Assembly (NCBI RefSeq): GCF_003111665.1
Contig: NZ_CP022188.1
Span: 4,030,001 to 4,094,000, forward strand
From: Parazoarcus communis
GTDB lineage: Bacteria; Pseudomonadota; Gammaproteobacteria; Burkholderiales; Rhodocyclaceae
Reading direction: 5' to 3'
Length of the DNA stretch: 64,000 nt
The notes below the pieces were generated by a model. The model worked only from the letters and a program-made list of their open reading frames with translations. It was not told the DNA's origin and searched no databases. The position numbers and the translations under genes are program-made. Each line of letters opens with the position of its first letter. Within the stretch, counting starts at the first letter, position 1. Of this stretch, positions 44,394-53,396 are shown piece after piece.

Positions 44394-45392
44394 TCAGCCG
44401 GCCTCGCGCGCGACCGGGGCGCTTGCGGTCATGGAGTCCACCGCATTCACGGCGGCCTTGACCGCAACCGGGTCAAGCGTCAGCGCAATGTGACCGAGGC
44501 CGGGTATCAGCACCACCGGCACGTCCCTGCCCGCGCTGCTAAACACTTCGGCAAAGCGGTCGGCATGGAAGGCCTCGTCGTTTTCACCTGCCAGCACAGA
44601 GAGCGGCACATCCGCCGTATTACGGATGTTGGCGCGATAGTCCTGCTGCGGACGAAAATTCTGTGCGAGCGGAAAACTGTAGGACGCCGTGAGCTGCGCC
44701 TTCGACGCCTCGTCCAGCGCGAAGCGGGTGACGGGAAGCGCATTGAACGCACGCACCCCGGCAGCATTCAGTACCCCGAGCGCAATGTATCGGGGCAGCC
44801 CGACGCTGACCCAGCCACCACTGTTGGGGCGTTGACTGCGCGCGTCCTGGCTGATGAAGGGCGACAGCAGCAGGTAGCCGGAAAACAGCGCCCTGAGCGG
44901 GCTTCCCGCAACACGCAGCACAAAGCCGCCCCCCGAAGAAAAGCCCGCCAGCGTCACCGGTTGCGGCGGCGCGACCACGCGCACGAAATCCTCGAGGTCG
45001 TCTTCAAGCTGTCCCACATAGTCGATCCGGCCCTTGTTACCGGACTCGCCGTGGCCCCGCACATCGAGCGCACAGGCAACATAGCCGGCCGCAGCAAAGG
45101 CGCTCGCCATCACATGCATGCTCTGACTGCTCGCAGAGGAGCCGTGCACCAGCACCACGCTGCCCTTGCGGTCGTGTTCGCCAGACATGTAGGTGCGATA
45201 CGCGAGCGCGCTGCCGTCGCGCGCCCGATAGCGCTGCAGATCAGGCAAGCCCGAGTAATCCACCGCCTTGAACGGCGCACCGATGCTGTCCATCGGACGC
45301 GGCTCGGCAGGACCGCCGAAGGCGATCGCCAGCCCCGCAAGCGAGACCACGATGCATGCACTGACAAGCAAGGTGATAAGCAACACGTTCAT
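44394..45392 (-). CDS. alpha/beta hydrolase with N-terminal membrane anchor
   Basis: The 332-residue protein has an N-terminal hydrophobic helix (about residues 3-24) that could anchor it to the inner membrane or act as an uncleaved signal. The hydrolase domain shows VVLVHGSSASSQSM, the nucleophile elbow GFSSGG, an acid in LAGENDEAF and a C-terminal His in GLGHIALTLDP. It resembles lysophospholipase/Aes-like hydrolases; the substrate is unknown. A GGAG leader precedes the ATG at 45392. Confidence 0.78.
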   Translation of the reverse strand: MNVLLITLLVSACIVVSLAGLAIAFGGPAEPRPMDSIGAPFKAVDYSGLPDLQRYRARDGSALAYRTYMSGEHDRKGSVVLVHGSSASSQSMHVMASAFAAAGYVACALDVRGHGESGNKGRIDYVGQLEDDLEDFVRVVAPPQPVTLAGFSSGGGFVLRVAGSPLRALFSGYLLLSPFISQDARSQRPNSGGWVSVGLPRYIALGVLNAAGVRAFNALPVTRFALDEASKAQLTASYSFPLAQNFRPQQDYRANIRNTADVPLSVLAGENDEAFHADRFAEVFSSAGRDVPVVLIPGLGHIALTLDPVAVKAAVNAVDSMTASAPVAREAG

Positions 45393-45474
45393 TCGGTGAG
45401 GTCTCCAGCGTCGGCAGCACGTCCGGACCTGCCGGACGGCGATGAACCCGGCCGCCGTGCTCCGCCGGGCAGGA

Positions 45475-46164
45475 TCAGACCATGACGCCGAACAGGGCAC
45501 CGACCCCGGCGGTCAGCGCCATGGCGAGTGCGCCCCAGAAACCGACGCGGATGACTGAGGTGAGAACCGGCGCCCCGCCCGCATTGGCCGCAAGCGCCCC
45601 GAGCAGGGCAAGAAAAAGAAGCGAACTGCCTGATACCGACCACATCAGCGCCGACACCGGCACCAGCAACACCACGAGCAGCGGCAGCGCCGCCCCGACC
45701 GAGAACGCTGCGGCGGAAGACAGCGCCGCCTGAACCGGCCGCGCCGTGACCGTATCCGAGATGCCGAGTTCGTCGCGTGCATGGGCGCCGAGCGCATCAT
45801 GGGTCATCAGCTGGGCGGCGACCTGCCCCGCAAGCTCGCGATCGAGCCCACGCCCGACGTAGATGGAGGTCAGCTCCATCAGCTCGTGCTCGGGGTCAGC
45901 GAGGAGCTCCCTGCGCTCGCGCTCGATGTCGGCCCGTTCGGTGTCGGACTGCGAGCTCACCGAAACGTATTCACCTGCGGCCATCGACATCGCCCCGGCG
46001 ACCATGCCGGCCACACCTGCAATCAGGATGCTGGAGGAGGACGCCTCTGCCGCTGCCACGCCGAGGATGAGGCTGGAGGTGGACACGATGCCGTCGTTGG
46101 CACCGAGCACCGCCGCTCGAAGCCAGCCGATGCGTTGGGTGTGATGCTTCTCTACATGTCGCAT
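45475..46164 (-). CDS. VIT1/CCC1-family metal transporter
   Basis: The 229-residue protein is a VIT-family (vacuolar iron transporter-like) membrane protein: LRAAVLGANDGIVSTSSLILGVAAA in helix 1, MVAGAMSMAAGEYVSVSSQSDTERADIERER at the cytoplasmic metal-binding domain, and three C-terminal helices. Family members export or sequester Fe2+ or Mn2+. The ATG at 46164 (MRHVEKHHTQR) is preferred to one six codons upstream. It lies between the hydrolase and hom on the same strand. Confidence 0.87.
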   Translation of the reverse strand: MRHVEKHHTQRIGWLRAAVLGANDGIVSTSSLILGVAAAEASSSSILIAGVAGMVAGAMSMAAGEYVSVSSQSDTERADIERERRELLADPEHELMELTSIYVGRGLDRELAGQVAAQLMTHDALGAHARDELGISDTVTARPVQAALSSAAAFSVGAALPLLVVLLVPVSALMWSVSGSSLLFLALLGALAANAGGAPVLTSVIRVGFWGALAMALTAGVGALFGVMV

Positions 46165-46224
46165 GCGGGTCGCTCCACGCACGGCATGGACCGCATGCCG
46201 TCAGAAAAAGTGGCGCCAGAAAGC

Positions 46225-46250
46225 AGAACCGCGCCCTGGGGCGCGGTTCT
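46225..46250 (-). terminator. hairpin terminator after hom
   Basis: AGAACCGCGCC and GGCGCGGTTCT form an eleven-bp stem with a four-base loop just after the hom stop. The minus-strand continuation CTGCTTTCTGG... has only a short T-rich stretch, so termination strength is uncertain. Confidence 0.6.
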
Positions 46251-46260
46251 GGGACTCAGA

Positions 46261-47568
46261 TCAGAGCGTTTCGAGACGAAGTCGGGTGACCTTGCCTTCG
46301 ACAACGTCCAGAGCCTCGATGCGGGCAATGGCGGCGTTGGCGTTCTTCTCCACCGTCTGATGCGTGAGCATGATGATGTCGGTCTGCGACTCGCCCTCGG
46401 CCGGTTCCTTCTGGATCATCGCGTCGATCGAGATGTCGCTGTCGGCCAGAATACGGGTGATGTCGGCCAGCACGCCCGGCTGGTCCTCGACCCGCATGCG
46501 CAGGTAGTAGGAGGTGATGATCTCGTCGATCGGCAGCACCGAAAGATCCTGCACCTGATCGGGCTGGAAGGCCAGATGCGGTACACGGTGCTCGGGATCG
46601 GCGGTGTGCAGGCGGGTGACATCGACCAGGTCGGCGATCACGGCCGAAGCGGTCGGCTCGGCGCCGGCGCCCTTGCCGTAATACAGGGTGGCGCCAACGG
46701 CATCGCCCTGCACCAGCACTGCGTTCATCGGGCCTTCGACGTTGGCGATCAGACGCTTCTCGGGGATCAGGGTCGGATGCACGCGCAGCTCGACGCCATC
46801 GTCACGCTTCTTGGCAATGCCGAGCAGCTTGATGCGATAGCCGAGTTGTTCGGCGTAGCTGATGTCAATCGACTCGAGCTTGGTGATGCCCTCGATGTGC
46901 GCCTTGTCGAACTGCATCGGGATACCGAATGCAATGGCGCTCATGATGGTGGCCTTGTGCGCGGCGTCGACGCCTTCGATGTCGAAGGTGGGGTCGGCTT
47001 CGGCGTAGCCCAGCGCCTGCGCTTCCTTGAGCACTTCGGCAAACGGCAGCCCGCGGTCGCGCATCTCGGACAGGATGAAGTTGGTGGTGCCGTTGATGAT
47101 GCCCGCCAGCCACTGGATGCGGTTGGCCGACAGACCTTCGCGCAGTGCCTTGATGATGGGGATGCCACCGGCCACTGCGGCCTCGAACGCCACCATCACG
47201 CCCTTTTCCTGGGCTGCGGCGAAGATCTCGTTGCCATGCACGGCGAGCAGCGCCTTGTTGGCCGTGACCACATGCTTGCCGTTTTCGATGGCCTTGAGCA
47301 CGAGTTCGCGCGCCACACCATAGCCACCGATCAGCTCGATGACGATGTCGATTTCGGGGTCGGTAACCACGGAGAAGGCGTCGTCGGTCAGCTTGACGTC
47401 GTCACCCGCGACTTCGCGCGCGAGAACGAGGTTCTTGTCCGCCACCGTGGTAATACGAATCGGCCGACCTGCGCGACGGGTAATTTCCTCTTCGTTGCGT
47501 TTGAGGACGGTAAAGGTGCCGCCGCCGACGGTACCGATGCCCAGCAGGCCCACGTTGATCGGTTTCAT
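46261..47568 (-). CDS. hom: homoserine dehydrogenase
   Basis: Hom reduces aspartate semialdehyde to homoserine, the precursor of threonine and methionine. The 435-residue product has an N-terminal NAD(P) motif GLLGIGTVGGG, the catalytic domain (GILSANR-like AGIINGTTNFIL) and a C-terminal ACT domain (about residues 350-430, YLRMRVEDQPGVLADI), the usual site of threonine feedback. It lies 44 bases downstream of alaA on the same strand, probably in one operon; thrC is elsewhere in the window. Confidence 0.95.
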   Translation of the reverse strand: MKPINVGLLGIGTVGGGTFTVLKRNEEEITRRAGRPIRITTVADKNLVLAREVAGDDVKLTDDAFSVVTDPEIDIVIELIGGYGVARELVLKAIENGKHVVTANKALLAVHGNEIFAAAQEKGVMVAFEAAVAGGIPIIKALREGLSANRIQWLAGIINGTTNFILSEMRDRGLPFAEVLKEAQALGYAEADPTFDIEGVDAAHKATIMSAIAFGIPMQFDKAHIEGITKLESIDISYAEQLGYRIKLLGIAKKRDDGVELRVHPTLIPEKRLIANVEGPMNAVLVQGDAVGATLYYGKGAGAEPTASAVIADLVDVTRLHTADPEHRVPHLAFQPDQVQDLSVLPIDEIITSYYLRMRVEDQPGVLADITRILADSDISIDAMIQKEPAEGESQTDIIMLTHQTVEKNANAAIARIEALDVVEGKVTRLRLETL

Positions 47569-47612
47569 TCAGTGCTTCCGTGTTGGTCGTTGAAGAATTG
47601 GAACACCACGGC

Positions 47613-48911
47613 TCAGGTGCCGTGACGTTTGCGATAGTTTTCGAGGAAGCGGGCAATGCGCCCGACTGCGTCGCGCAGGTCGTCTTCATGCGGCAGGAAG
47701 ACGAGGCGGAAGTGGTCCGGTTGCGGCCAGTTGAAGCCGGTGCCCTGCACCAGCAGCACGCGCTCTTCCTCAAGCAGTTCGGCGATGAAGGCCTGATCGT
47801 CGACGATCGGATAGACCTTCGGATCGAGCTTCGGGAACATGTAGAGCGTGGCCTGCGGCTTGACGCAGCTCACCCCCGGGATGGCGTTGATCAGCTCCCA
47901 AGCGAGGTCACGCTGACGGCGCATGCGCCCGCCTTCGGCCACGAGGTCGTTGATGCTCTGATAGCCGCCGAGCGCAGTCTGGATGGCGTACTGCCCGGGA
48001 ACGTTGGCACACAGTCGCATCGAGGCCAGCATGTTGAGGCCTTCGATGTAATCCTGTGCATGACGCTTGTCACCACACACCACCATCCAGCCGGCGCGAT
48101 AGCCGCAGGAGCGGTAGTTCTTCGACAGGCCGTTGAAGATGATGGTGAGCACGTCTTCGGACAGCGCAGCCAGCGAAGTGTGTTCGATGCCGTCGTACAG
48201 CACCTTGTCGTACACCTCGTCCGAGTACAGGATCAGGTCGTGTTCGCGTGCGAGCGCGACGATCTGCTTCAGCACCGAATCCGGATACACCGCGCCGGTC
48301 GGGTTGTTCGGGTTGATGACCACGATCGCCCGCGTATTGGGGGTGATCCGGGCGCGCATGTCTTCGATGTCGGGCAGCCAGCCTGCGGCCTCGTCGCACA
48401 TGTAGTGCACCGGCTTGCCGCCGGACAGACTCACCGCAGCGGTCCACAGCGGGTAATCGGGGGCTGGAACCAGCACCTCGTCACCGGCGTTGAGCAGCGC
48501 ATTCATCGCCATGACGATGAGCTCGGAGACGCCGTTGCCGATGTAGATATCCTCGATTCCTACATTCTTGATGTTCTTCTGCTGCGTGTAGTGCATCACT
48601 GCCTTGCGCGCAGCGAAGATGCCCTTCGAATCCGAATAGCCTGCCGAATTGGGCAGGTTGCGGATCATGTCCATCTGGATTTCTTCGGGCGAGTCGAAGC
48701 CGAACGCGGCCAGATTGCCGATGTTCAGCTTGATGATCTTGAGACCTTCGTCTTCCATCTGCTTGGCGCGAACGAGCACCGGCCCGCGGATGTCGTAACA
48801 GACGTCGGCGAGCTTGGCAGACTTGCGAATCGGACGCGCGGCGGCGGCCTCGGCCCGGAGCACAGGTTCCGTGGGTGCCGTTGCCAGATTCAAAGTCGTT
48901 GCCGCTTTCAT
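47613..48911 (-). CDS. alaA: alanine/glutamate-type aminotransferase (AlaA-like)
   Basis: The 432-residue PLP-dependent class I aminotransferase closely resembles E. coli AlaA (YfbQ): KLADVCYDIRGPVLVRAK, KLNIGNLAAFGFDSPEE, INPNNPTGAVY and the PLP lysine in FNGLSKNYR. AlaA makes alanine from pyruvate and glutamate. In betaproteobacteria this gene commonly precedes hom, as here. An AAAGGACGAAGGACATG context precedes the ATG. The short hydrophilic N-terminal extension of about twenty-five residues is normal in this group. Confidence 0.92.
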   Translation of the reverse strand: MKAATTLNLATAPTEPVLRAEAAAARPIRKSAKLADVCYDIRGPVLVRAKQMEDEGLKIIKLNIGNLAAFGFDSPEEIQMDMIRNLPNSAGYSDSKGIFAARKAVMHYTQQKNIKNVGIEDIYIGNGVSELIVMAMNALLNAGDEVLVPAPDYPLWTAAVSLSGGKPVHYMCDEAAGWLPDIEDMRARITPNTRAIVVINPNNPTGAVYPDSVLKQIVALAREHDLILYSDEVYDKVLYDGIEHTSLAALSEDVLTIIFNGLSKNYRSCGYRAGWMVVCGDKRHAQDYIEGLNMLASMRLCANVPGQYAIQTALGGYQSINDLVAEGGRMRRQRDLAWELINAIPGVSCVKPQATLYMFPKLDPKVYPIVDDQAFIAELLEEERVLLVQGTGFNWPQPDHFRLVFLPHEDDLRDAVGRIARFLENYRKRHGT

Positions 48912-49071
48912 GTCCTTCGTCCTTTATGTCTGCCCCCGGAATACCGCGGAGCGCCGGTTCGCCACCTGTGACAGGAAAGTCCTGCTCGCGCAAATGGAGA
49001 AAAGGTTGCTATCTTAGCCCCGCCGCCCCGGCGCGGCAATTTGCCCCGACCTACTTCTCGAATGTAAAGCC

Positions 49072-49452
49072 ATGAAGCTACATCAAGACCAGCCTGACAG
49101 CATCAACACCGTGACCGGCTACGGTGCAGACCATGTCCTGATCAACAAGGTCCGCCACGATGGCAACCTGATCCTCACCGCCGAGCGCATCGTCGCCGAC
49201 TGGGCGCCGGGCGGCTTTGCCGGGCTCAGTGCCGACGATCTCGCTCAGGTCTGCTCGGTGGACGTGGAAATCGTGCTCATCGGCACCGGCACCCGCCAGC
49301 GCTTCCCGTCGCCCGCCCTGCTGCGCCCGCTCATCGACGCCCGGATTGGCTTCGAAATCATGGATTTGCCCGCTGCGTGCCGCACCTACAACGTCCTCGT
49401 CGGCGAGGGGCGTTCGGTGGCAGCCGCCCTGCTCTTCGACCCTGCACAGTAA
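49072..49452 (+). CDS. Mth938-like domain protein (DUF498)
   Basis: The 126-residue protein matches the Mth938/NDUFAF3-like fold: MKLHQDQPDSINTVTGYGADHVLIN, then ILTAERIVADWAP, DVEIVLIGTGTRQRFP and a C-terminal CRTYNVLVGEGRSVAAAL. The human homologue assists complex I assembly; the bacterial function is not established. It is the first gene of a plus-strand run leading to the peroxiredoxin and PhoH genes. Confidence 0.87.
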   Translation: MKLHQDQPDSINTVTGYGADHVLINKVRHDGNLILTAERIVADWAPGGFAGLSADDLAQVCSVDVEIVLIGTGTRQRFPSPALLRPLIDARIGFEIMDLPAACRTYNVLVGEGRSVAAALLFDPAQ

Positions 49453-49541
49453 GCCTGAGGCGACGCCCAGTCATCTTGCGGTAATTGTCATGAATACCCT
49501 CTGTCCGGTACGCTGCGCCAACACCCACGACAGGAGACGCA

Positions 49542-49997
49542 ATGACAGCAATCCCCCCCGCCGATTTCAGTCTTCCCGCCACCAGTGGCCAGACTGTGAG
49601 CTTGTCGGCTTTGCGCGGAAAGAAAGTCGTGCTGTACTTTTATCCTAAGGACAACACGCCCGGCTGCACCAACGAAACGCGGGACTTCGGCGCGCTGCAC
49701 GCAGCGTTTGCGGCGGCCGGTTGTGAAGTGTTCGGCATTTCCCGGGACAGTCTGAAGTCACACGAAAACTTCAAGGCCAAGCTCGAACTGCCGTTCGAGC
49801 TGATCTCGGACGCCGACGAAACCGCCTGCACCATCTTCGACGTGATCAAGATGAAAAACATGTATGGCAAGCAGGTGCGCGGCATTCAGCGCAGCACCTT
49901 CGTGCTCTCCACCGACGGCTCGGTGGCGCGCGAGTGGCGCGGGGTCAAGGTACCCGGCCATGCAGAGGAAGTCCTCGCTTTTGTCCAGTCGCTCTGA
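49542..49997 (+). CDS. bcp: thioredoxin-dependent peroxiredoxin (BCP/PrxQ family)
   Basis: The 151-residue peroxiredoxin reduces hydroperoxides. The peroxidatic Cys lies in YPKDNTPGCTNETRDF (about residue 46). The resolving Cys that E. coli BCP has five residues later is replaced here by Arg, so resolution must use another Cys (for example in AAGCEVFG or ETACTIF) or a small thiol. A GGAGACGCA leader precedes the ATG. The PhoH gene starts 22 bases downstream. Confidence 0.9.
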   Translation: MTAIPPADFSLPATSGQTVSLSALRGKKVVLYFYPKDNTPGCTNETRDFGALHAAFAAAGCEVFGISRDSLKSHENFKAKLELPFELISDADETACTIFDVIKMKNMYGKQVRGIQRSTFVLSTDGSVAREWRGVKVPGHAEEVLAFVQSL

Positions 49998-50019
49998 TCC
50001 CGCCCAAAGGTCCTCGAAA

Positions 50020-51447
50020 ATGCCAGCTGCCACTACGAAAAAGACGACCCGCCGCCGCGCCGCCCCGAAGACCAAACTCTTCGTCCTCGACACCAACGTG
50101 CTGATGCACGACCCGACCAGCCTCTACCGTTTTGAAGAGCACGACATCTACGTGCCGATCATGACGCTCGAAGAGCTCGACAACAACAAGAAGGGCATGT
50201 CCGAAGTCGCGCGCAACGCCCGCCAGGCCAGTCGCATGATGGACGAGATCGTCACCGCCTCGCCCGACGGCATCGAGGCGGGGATCGAGCTCAAGGGCCC
50301 GTCGCGCGACCTCGCGACCGGCAAGCTCTTCCTGCAGACCGAAGCGATCAATGTCACCCTGCCGGCAGCGCTGCCCACGGCCAAGGGCGACAACCAGATC
50401 TTGGCTGTCGTCATGTTCCTGGCCGAAAAGGAACCGGGCCGTGGCGTGATCCTGGTGTCCAAGGACATCAACATGCGGATCAAGGCCCGCGCGCTCGGCC
50501 TTGAGGCGCAGGACTACTTCAACGACAAGGTGCTCGAGGATACCGATCTCCTCTACACCGGCACGCGCGAACTGCCCGCGGACTTCTGGGAGACCCACGC
50601 CAAGGGCATGGAGTCGTGGAAGAACGACGGCCACACCTACTACCGCCTGCAGGGCCCGCTGACTGCAGACCTGCAGGTCAACGAGTTCCTTTACCAGGAT
50701 GGCGAAACACCGCTCGAAACGCTGGTGAAGGAGCAAAGCGGTCGCGTCGTGGTGCTGGAAACCCTCACCGACTACAGCCACCAGAAGAACAACATCTGGG
50801 GGATTACCTCGCGCAACCGTGAGCAGAATTTCGCCCTCAACCTGCTGATGAACCCCGAGATCGATTTCGTCACCCTGCTCGGCCAGGCCGGCACGGGCAA
50901 GACGCTGCTGACGCTGGCAGCAGGTCTGACCCAGGTGCTCGAGACCAAGCGTTACTCCGAGATCATCATGACCCGGGTCACCGTGCCGGTGGGCGAGGAC
51001 ATCGGCTTTCTGCCCGGCACCGAGGAAGAGAAGATGGCGCCGTGGATGGGCGCGCTCGAGGACAACCTTGACGTGCTCAACGGCACGACGGGCGAAGGTG
51101 GGGACTGGGGTCGCGCCGCAACACGTGACCTGATCCGCAGCCGGATCAAGATCAAGAGCCTGAACTTCATGCGCGGGCGCACCTTCATCAACAAGTTCCT
51201 GATCATCGATGAAGCGCAGAACCTGACGCCCAAGCAGATGAAGACCCTGATCACCCGCGCCGGTCCGGGCACCAAGGTGGTCTGCCTGGGCAACGTCGCC
51301 CAGATCGACACGCCCTACCTCACCGAAGGCTCGTCCGGCCTCACGTTTGCGGTCGATCGTTTCAAGGGCTGGTTGCATTCGGGCCACATCACCCTGCAGC
51401 GCGGCGAACGCTCCCGCCTCGCCGACCACGCCGCAGAAGTGCTCTAA
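50020..51447 (+). CDS. PIN-PhoH family protein (RNase/RNA helicase-like)
   Basis: The 475-residue protein has an N-terminal PIN nuclease domain (KLFVLDTNVLMHDPTSLYRFEEHDIYVP, about residues 15-140, with acidic residues D22 and later) and a C-terminal PhoH ATPase (Walker A GQAGTGKTLL about 287, Walker B FLIIDEAQNLTPKQMK). This PhoH2/YlaK architecture couples helicase and ribonuclease activities in actinobacterial homologues. The start at 50020 follows AAAGG; the frame is open upstream to 49864 through the bcp gene. A strong hairpin follows. Confidence 0.88.
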   Translation: MPAATTKKTTRRRAAPKTKLFVLDTNVLMHDPTSLYRFEEHDIYVPIMTLEELDNNKKGMSEVARNARQASRMMDEIVTASPDGIEAGIELKGPSRDLATGKLFLQTEAINVTLPAALPTAKGDNQILAVVMFLAEKEPGRGVILVSKDINMRIKARALGLEAQDYFNDKVLEDTDLLYTGTRELPADFWETHAKGMESWKNDGHTYYRLQGPLTADLQVNEFLYQDGETPLETLVKEQSGRVVVLETLTDYSHQKNNIWGITSRNREQNFALNLLMNPEIDFVTLLGQAGTGKTLLTLAAGLTQVLETKRYSEIIMTRVTVPVGEDIGFLPGTEEEKMAPWMGALEDNLDVLNGTTGEGGDWGRAATRDLIRSRIKIKSLNFMRGRTFINKFLIIDEAQNLTPKQMKTLITRAGPGTKVVCLGNVAQIDTPYLTEGSSGLTFAVDRFKGWLHSGHITLQRGERSRLADHAAEVL

Positions 51448-51469
51448 GTCAGCCGGTAAGGCACAACCC

Positions 51470-51527
51470 GGGGTCACCCGGGCCGGGCGCGAAGGCGCTC
51501 AGGCCCGGGTGACCCCGGTTCCGTTTT
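51470..51527 (+). terminator. terminator after phoH
   Basis: A perfect 15-bp inverted repeat (GGGGTCACCCGGGCC at 51470-51484 and its complement at 51502-51516) with a 17-base loop is followed by GGTTCCGTTTTGCG. The hairpin is very stable; the T-tract is modest. Confidence 0.75.
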
Positions 51528-51593
51528 GCGTCCTTGTTACGCACACGGACGCTCATCGACAGCGCCCTTGCGGGATGCTGTCCCGTTGAAAAT

Positions 51594-51621
51594 TCAAGTT
51601 TTGCCGGCATCACGCCGTTAA
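51594..51621 (+). promoter_or_regulatory. sigma-28 (FliA) promoter of the chemoreceptor gene
   Basis: TCAAGTTT and GCCGTTAA, separated by 12 bases, closely match the FliA consensus (TAAAGTTT-N11-GCCGATAA). The site lies about 85 bases before the receptor start, in the only long intergenic gap upstream. Confidence 0.75.
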
Positions 51622-51705
51622 CCAGACATTCCCGCCCGACAACTGCTGCCAGGCCCCGGCCGGGCATGGGTTGCCGGGCCCTCCGCCAATACGGAAGCGC
51701 GCCCC

Positions 51706-53295
51706 ATGAGCACTACGAACACCAGAGCAACGGGGAAGGAATCCTTTCTCGACCCGCGACGCCCCATCGTCACCAAGACCGATCTCAAGGGTGTCATCAC
51801 CTACGCCAATCCGGCCTTCGTCCAGATCAGCGAGTACAGCCGCGACGAGCTCATCGGCTCGAACCACAATATCGTTCGTCATCCCGACATGCCCAGGGCT
51901 GCGTTCGCCGACCTCTGGCGAACCATCGCAGCGGGTGCGCCATGGCGCGGAATGGTGAAAAACAGGACCAAGTCCGGGGGCTTCTACTGGGTGGACGCCT
52001 ACATCACCCCGGTAACCGATGACGGCCGGCACATCGGCTACATGTCGGTACGCAGCGCGCCCACTCAGCAGGCACGAAGCGAAGCGGAAGCCCTCTACCG
52101 TGCGGTCAGTGAAGGCCGCCAGACACTGCAGCCGACCGCCATCGGTGGAGGCGTGTCGCTCGGCGCAACAAGTGCTGTCGGCCTCGCGCTGATCCTTGCA
52201 CTGGCCGCGGCTCAGGCCTTCGTGGACGGATGGGTGGGGTTTGCGCTGCTGGGCGTTCAGGCGGTGCTCGCTCTCGCGCTGTGGATGTCGATCAAGGCAG
52301 CCGTGGTCACGCCGCTGAAGAACATGCTCGGCCTGTTCCGCCAGATTGCCGAAGGCAATCTCAAGGCCGAGGTCGCCGACGCCGGCTGCCGCGAAGTCCG
52401 CGATCTGCGCTCGGCCCTGCGTTCGATGCAGGTGAGCCTGCGCGCCCTGATCGGCGATGTGGTTGCATCCGCCAGCGACACTTCAGCGGAAGCAAGCGTG
52501 CTGCATCGGGGCGCCAACAAACTGCATCAGGGCTCGTCCGATCAGGCGGATCAGGTGTCGTCCTCCGCCGCGGCGATGGAGCAGCTTGCGGTATCGGTAG
52601 GCGAAATCGCCAGCGCAACCGAAGACAGCGCCAAACAGGCCAGTCAGGCGCTGAAGATCACGCAGGACGGGCAACGCAACATGTCGCTGGCAGCCGAGAA
52701 CACGCGCCTCGTGGTGTCCGCCGTCGAGGAGAACCAGCGCATGATGGCGGCGCTGGGTGCCTCAGTGAAGAAGATCGGGGCGGTTGCCGAGGCCATCAGC
52801 GGCATTGCCAAGCGCACCAACCTGCTCGCACTCAATGCGGCGATCGAGGCCGCCCGTGCAGGCGAGCAGGGCCGCGGCTTTGCGGTGGTGGCGGGCGAAG
52901 TCACCGAACTGGCCGGTCAGACCCAGCGCAGCACCGAAGATATTGCCCGCCTGGTGACCGAGATCGCGGAGCGTGAGTCCAGCGTCACCGAGAGCATGGC
53001 CGGCCTTCAGTCCGGCGTGAGTCGCAGCGTCGAGGCGATTCAGACGCTTGCCGGCGAACTCGAGCAGATCTCGATTGCCAACACCGCCGTGTCATCGAAT
53101 GCCGAGGACGTGAAGCACATGCTGTCGCAACAGCAACAGGCGTCGACCGACGTCGCCGGCATCATGGAGCGCATGAGCGGAATCACCGAGCGCAATCTCG
53201 GCACGGTGGCCGACGTCGAAGCGGCTGCGGCAGGCCTGGAAGACACTGCGCGCGAGCTCAAACTGCTGGTGGCGCACTTCGAACAGCGGATCTGA
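51706..53295 (+). CDS. Aer-like methyl-accepting chemotaxis protein with PAS domain
   Basis: The 529-residue receptor has an N-terminal PAS domain (about residues 25-130; [29 protein letters not shown]), two membrane helices (about 150-195), a HAMP-like region and a cytoplasmic signalling domain with the conserved hairpin [33 protein letters not shown]. The PAS domain resembles E. coli Aer, which binds FAD and senses energy/oxygen; cofactor binding here is inferred. Control by a sigma-28 promoter fits a flagellar regulon gene. Confidence 0.88.
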   Translation: MSTTNTRATGKESFLDPRRPIVTKTDLKGVITYANPAFVQISEYSRDELIGSNHNIVRHPDMPRAAFADLWRTIAAGAPWRGMVKNRTKSGGFYWVDAYITPVTDDGRHIGYMSVRSAPTQQARSEAEALYRAVSEGRQTLQPTAIGGGVSLGATSAVGLALILALAAAQAFVDGWVGFALLGVQAVLALALWMSIKAAVVTPLKNMLGLFRQIAEGNLKAEVADAGCREVRDLRSALRSMQVSLRALIGDVVASASDTSAEASVLHRGANKLHQGSSDQADQVSSSAAAMEQLAVSVGEIASATEDSAKQASQALKITQDGQRNMSLAAENTRLVVSAVEENQRMMAALGASVKKIGAVAEAISGIAKRTNLLALNAAIEAARAGEQGRGFAVVAGEVTELAGQTQRSTEDIARLVTEIAERESSVTESMAGLQSGVSRSVEAIQTLAGELEQISIANTAVSSNAEDVKHMLSQQQQASTDVAGIMERMSGITERNLGTVADVEAAAAGLEDTARELKLLVAHFEQRI

Positions 53296-53396
53296 GGCGC
53301 TCGCAATCCGCTCAGGCACCCGGGCTTGTCGCAGATCAGTCCCGGGGTGCCGGGTCAAAGCCTATAATCCGTCGATTGATATCTGATTCACAGGCC

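Noticed and set aside
45781..47625. 614-codon plus-strand frame opposite hom and the VIT-family gene
   Set aside because: It spans two real genes in antisense and has no recognisable domain.
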